DNA of 7,778 nucleotides from an uncultured Clostridium sp. (lineage in GTDB: Bacteria; Bacillota; Clostridia; Christensenellales; Pumilibacteraceae), in the NCBI GenBank assembly GCA_900555125.1, contig USKH01000049.1, positions 1 to 7,778 on the forward strand, in the 5' to 3' direction. Position numbers and translations under genes: made by a program. Under the pieces are notes generated by a model that saw only the letters and a list, made by a program, of their open reading frames with translations, was not told the origin of the DNA and did no database searches. Shown one piece after another: positions 6,676-7,778 of this stretch (positions within the stretch are counted from its first letter, which is position 1; each line of letters begins with the position of its first letter).

Positions 6676-7674
6676 ATGAAAGCGTGGAAGGCATTGGGAC
6701 CCGGCAGCGTCGTGCTCGAACAATACGAGCCGGAAAAAGTGGGTAAAAACGAGGTTAAGATAAAAATGTTGGCGTCGTCGATAAGCGACACCGATATTCT
6801 TACTTATTCCGGAAAAAAAGGAATGAAGCCCTTCCCGATTATTCTCGGCAGACAAGGAGTCGGAATGGTAAGCGAGGTGGGGGAGAACGTAGGAAATTTC
6901 AAGCGCGGCGATCGTGTGTATATTCGACCGCAGGTATATTGCGGGGAATGCAGCGAATGCCTTAAAGGGGACGAAGAAAAGTGTAAACACGCCAAAGTTT
7001 ACGGAGAAAGTACCGACGGAGTGCTTCGTGATTTTATTGTTGCGCAAAAAAACAATCTGTACAAAATTCCGTCGTATATAGACACTCAGGACGCCTCCAT
7101 GCTTGAGCTGATTGCGCTTGCGAAAAGTGCTGTTTCCGGACTTAATCCCGAAATAGGCAATTACGTCGTTATAAGCGGCGCATCGTGCCTCGGGTTGCTT
7201 GTGGCACAGATGGTAATGTCGGTCCGCGCTATTCCGATAGTACTCGATTTTGACGAACATCGTTTGCGTATAGCGGAAAAAGTGGGCGTATACTATGCTC
7301 TGAACATTTCAAGCGAAGATATTATGCGGCGTATTTTTTCCATTACGAGCGGAAAAATGGCGGACGCCGCCGTTCAGACGCCCCCCGGAGTGGTATCTTT
7401 CAAACATCTTCTCGACTACATTGCGGAAGGCGGACGAGTTGTGTACACCGCAATCGAAAACACCGGCGGAGATTTGTCGGTGGATGTCGGCGCCGTTCTC
7501 GATAAAAACGTAACGTTGTCCACGGTCAGCAGTCACGGATTAAGTATTCCGGCTGCAGATAAAATAATAGTTTCGCCTTTTATCACACGCTGCAACTTCT
7601 CGGAGGTGGACGAATGTCTTAAAAGGTGCGAAAACGATCTCAACAGATACATGTTCGTGTCGGTTGTGTATTGA
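6676..7674 (+). CDS. Medium-chain (zinc-type) dehydrogenase/reductase with altered catalytic zinc site
   Basis: The 332 residues follow the MDR plan. A GroES-like substrate domain (about 1-150) contains the structural zinc lobe C89, C92, C95 and C103 (C-G-E-C-S-E-C-x7-C), and a Rossmann domain (about 155-280) follows. Family members oxidise alcohols or polyols, or reduce carbonyls, with NAD(P) in the cytoplasm. The acidic D191 at the end of the second Rossmann strand favours NAD(H). Three usual catalytic zinc ligands are changed: the Cys of I-C-G-S-D is S37, and the G-H-E motif is G58-R59-Q60; E144 is kept. The dinucleotide motif reads G168-A-S-C-L-G173 rather than GxGxxG. Either it uses another mechanism or it no longer acts as a zinc dehydrogenase. 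The start is fixed by GGAGG, and the length is slightly below the usual 340-350. It has its own promoter; no substrate can be named, and a link to sugar use is only suggested by its neighbour. Confidence 0.92.
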   Translation: MKAWKALGPGSVVLEQYEPEKVGKNEVKIKMLASSISDTDILTYSGKKGMKPFPIILGRQGVGMVSEVGENVGNFKRGDRVYIRPQVYCGECSECLKGDEEKCKHAKVYGESTDGVLRDFIVAQKNNLYKIPSYIDTQDASMLELIALAKSAVSGLNPEIGNYVVISGASCLGLLVAQMVMSVRAIPIVLDFDEHRLRIAEKVGVYYALNISSEDIMRRIFSITSGKMADAAVQTPPGVVSFKHLLDYIAEGGRVVYTAIENTGGDLSVDVGAVLDKNVTLSTVSSHGLSIPAADKIIVSPFITRCNFSEVDECLKRCENDLNRYMFVSVVY

Positions 7675-7726
7675 CGGCGATGCACCTCTAAGTATAAAAG
7701 TCCGGTATCCGAGTTTATAAGCAAAA

Positions 7727-7778
7727 TCAACCGTAGATTAAATTCTTCATACCGGCGACGATGGCTTGAAATAGTTGC
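7727..7778 (-). CDS. Possible C-terminal end of a convergent gene (partial)
   Basis: Reading the minus strand from the right edge, one frame gives 16 residues with a protein-like mix (Q-L-F-Q-A-I-V-A-G-M-K-N-L-I-Y-G) and then TGA at 7727-7729. It would converge on the dehydrogenase gene with a 52-base gap. The piece is too short to identify, and an open frame of this length is expected by chance, so this is a tentative call. Confidence 0.22.
   Translation of the reverse strand, partial: QLFQAIVAGMKNLIYG

Noticed and set aside
7533..7730. Minus-strand open frame overlapping the end of the dehydrogenase gene and the right flank
   Set aside because: Most of it is antisense to the dehydrogenase C-terminus, its composition is not protein-like there, and no ribosome site or family motif is seen.
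7702..7755. Inverted repeat CCGGTAT / ATACCGG as a terminator of the dehydrogenase gene
   Set aside because: The arms are seven bases but 40 bases apart, do not extend in either direction and lack a T tract; chance is likely.

Overview
The window looks like a piece of a low-to-mid GC Firmicutes chromosome, most likely an anaerobic gut or rumen clostridium. This rests on three things: a consensus sigma-A promoter with a GGAGG Shine-Dalgarno site, a very large lipid-anchored surface protein built from InlB/Flg_new-type beta repeats, and the modular carbohydrate-active enzyme style of those bacteria. The lineage is an inference from style; no marker gene is present.

About 85% of the window (8-6592) is one gene for a 2194-residue secreted lipoprotein. 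From the N-terminus it has a lipoprotein signal peptide with C24 as the likely lipidated residue, then 13 consecutive divergent repeats of 73-83 residues (34-1019). These are followed by a carboxypeptidase-regulatory-like beta-sandwich (1020-1100), a probable concanavalin A/LamG-like domain (1101-1295) and a 14th copy of the repeat (1296-1366). The catalytic part is a glycoside hydrolase family 43 five-bladed propeller (about 1385-1835) with all three expected carboxylates in place. A galactose-binding-like (F5/8 type C) domain and a CBM9-like domain close the protein. The simplest reading is a membrane-anchored stalk that holds an arabinan-, xylan- or galactan-type glycan hydrolase and its binding modules outside the cell wall.

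An 83-base gap (6593-6675) carries a perfect TTGACA-17-TATAAT promoter and a GGAGG ribosome site. They drive the second gene (6676-7674), a 332-residue zinc-type medium-chain dehydrogenase/reductase. It keeps the four cysteines of the structural zinc lobe but has lost the standard catalytic zinc ligands (Cys to S37, His-Glu to R59-Q60), and its NAD-binding glycine motif is altered. This is the most unusual feature of the window.

The last 104 bases (7675-7778) hold no complete gene. A short open frame on the minus strand ending at 7727 might be the tail of a convergent gene. The two genes lie in the same direction but the second has its own strong promoter, so they need not form an operon. No mobile element, CRISPR array, RNA gene or clear terminator was seen.
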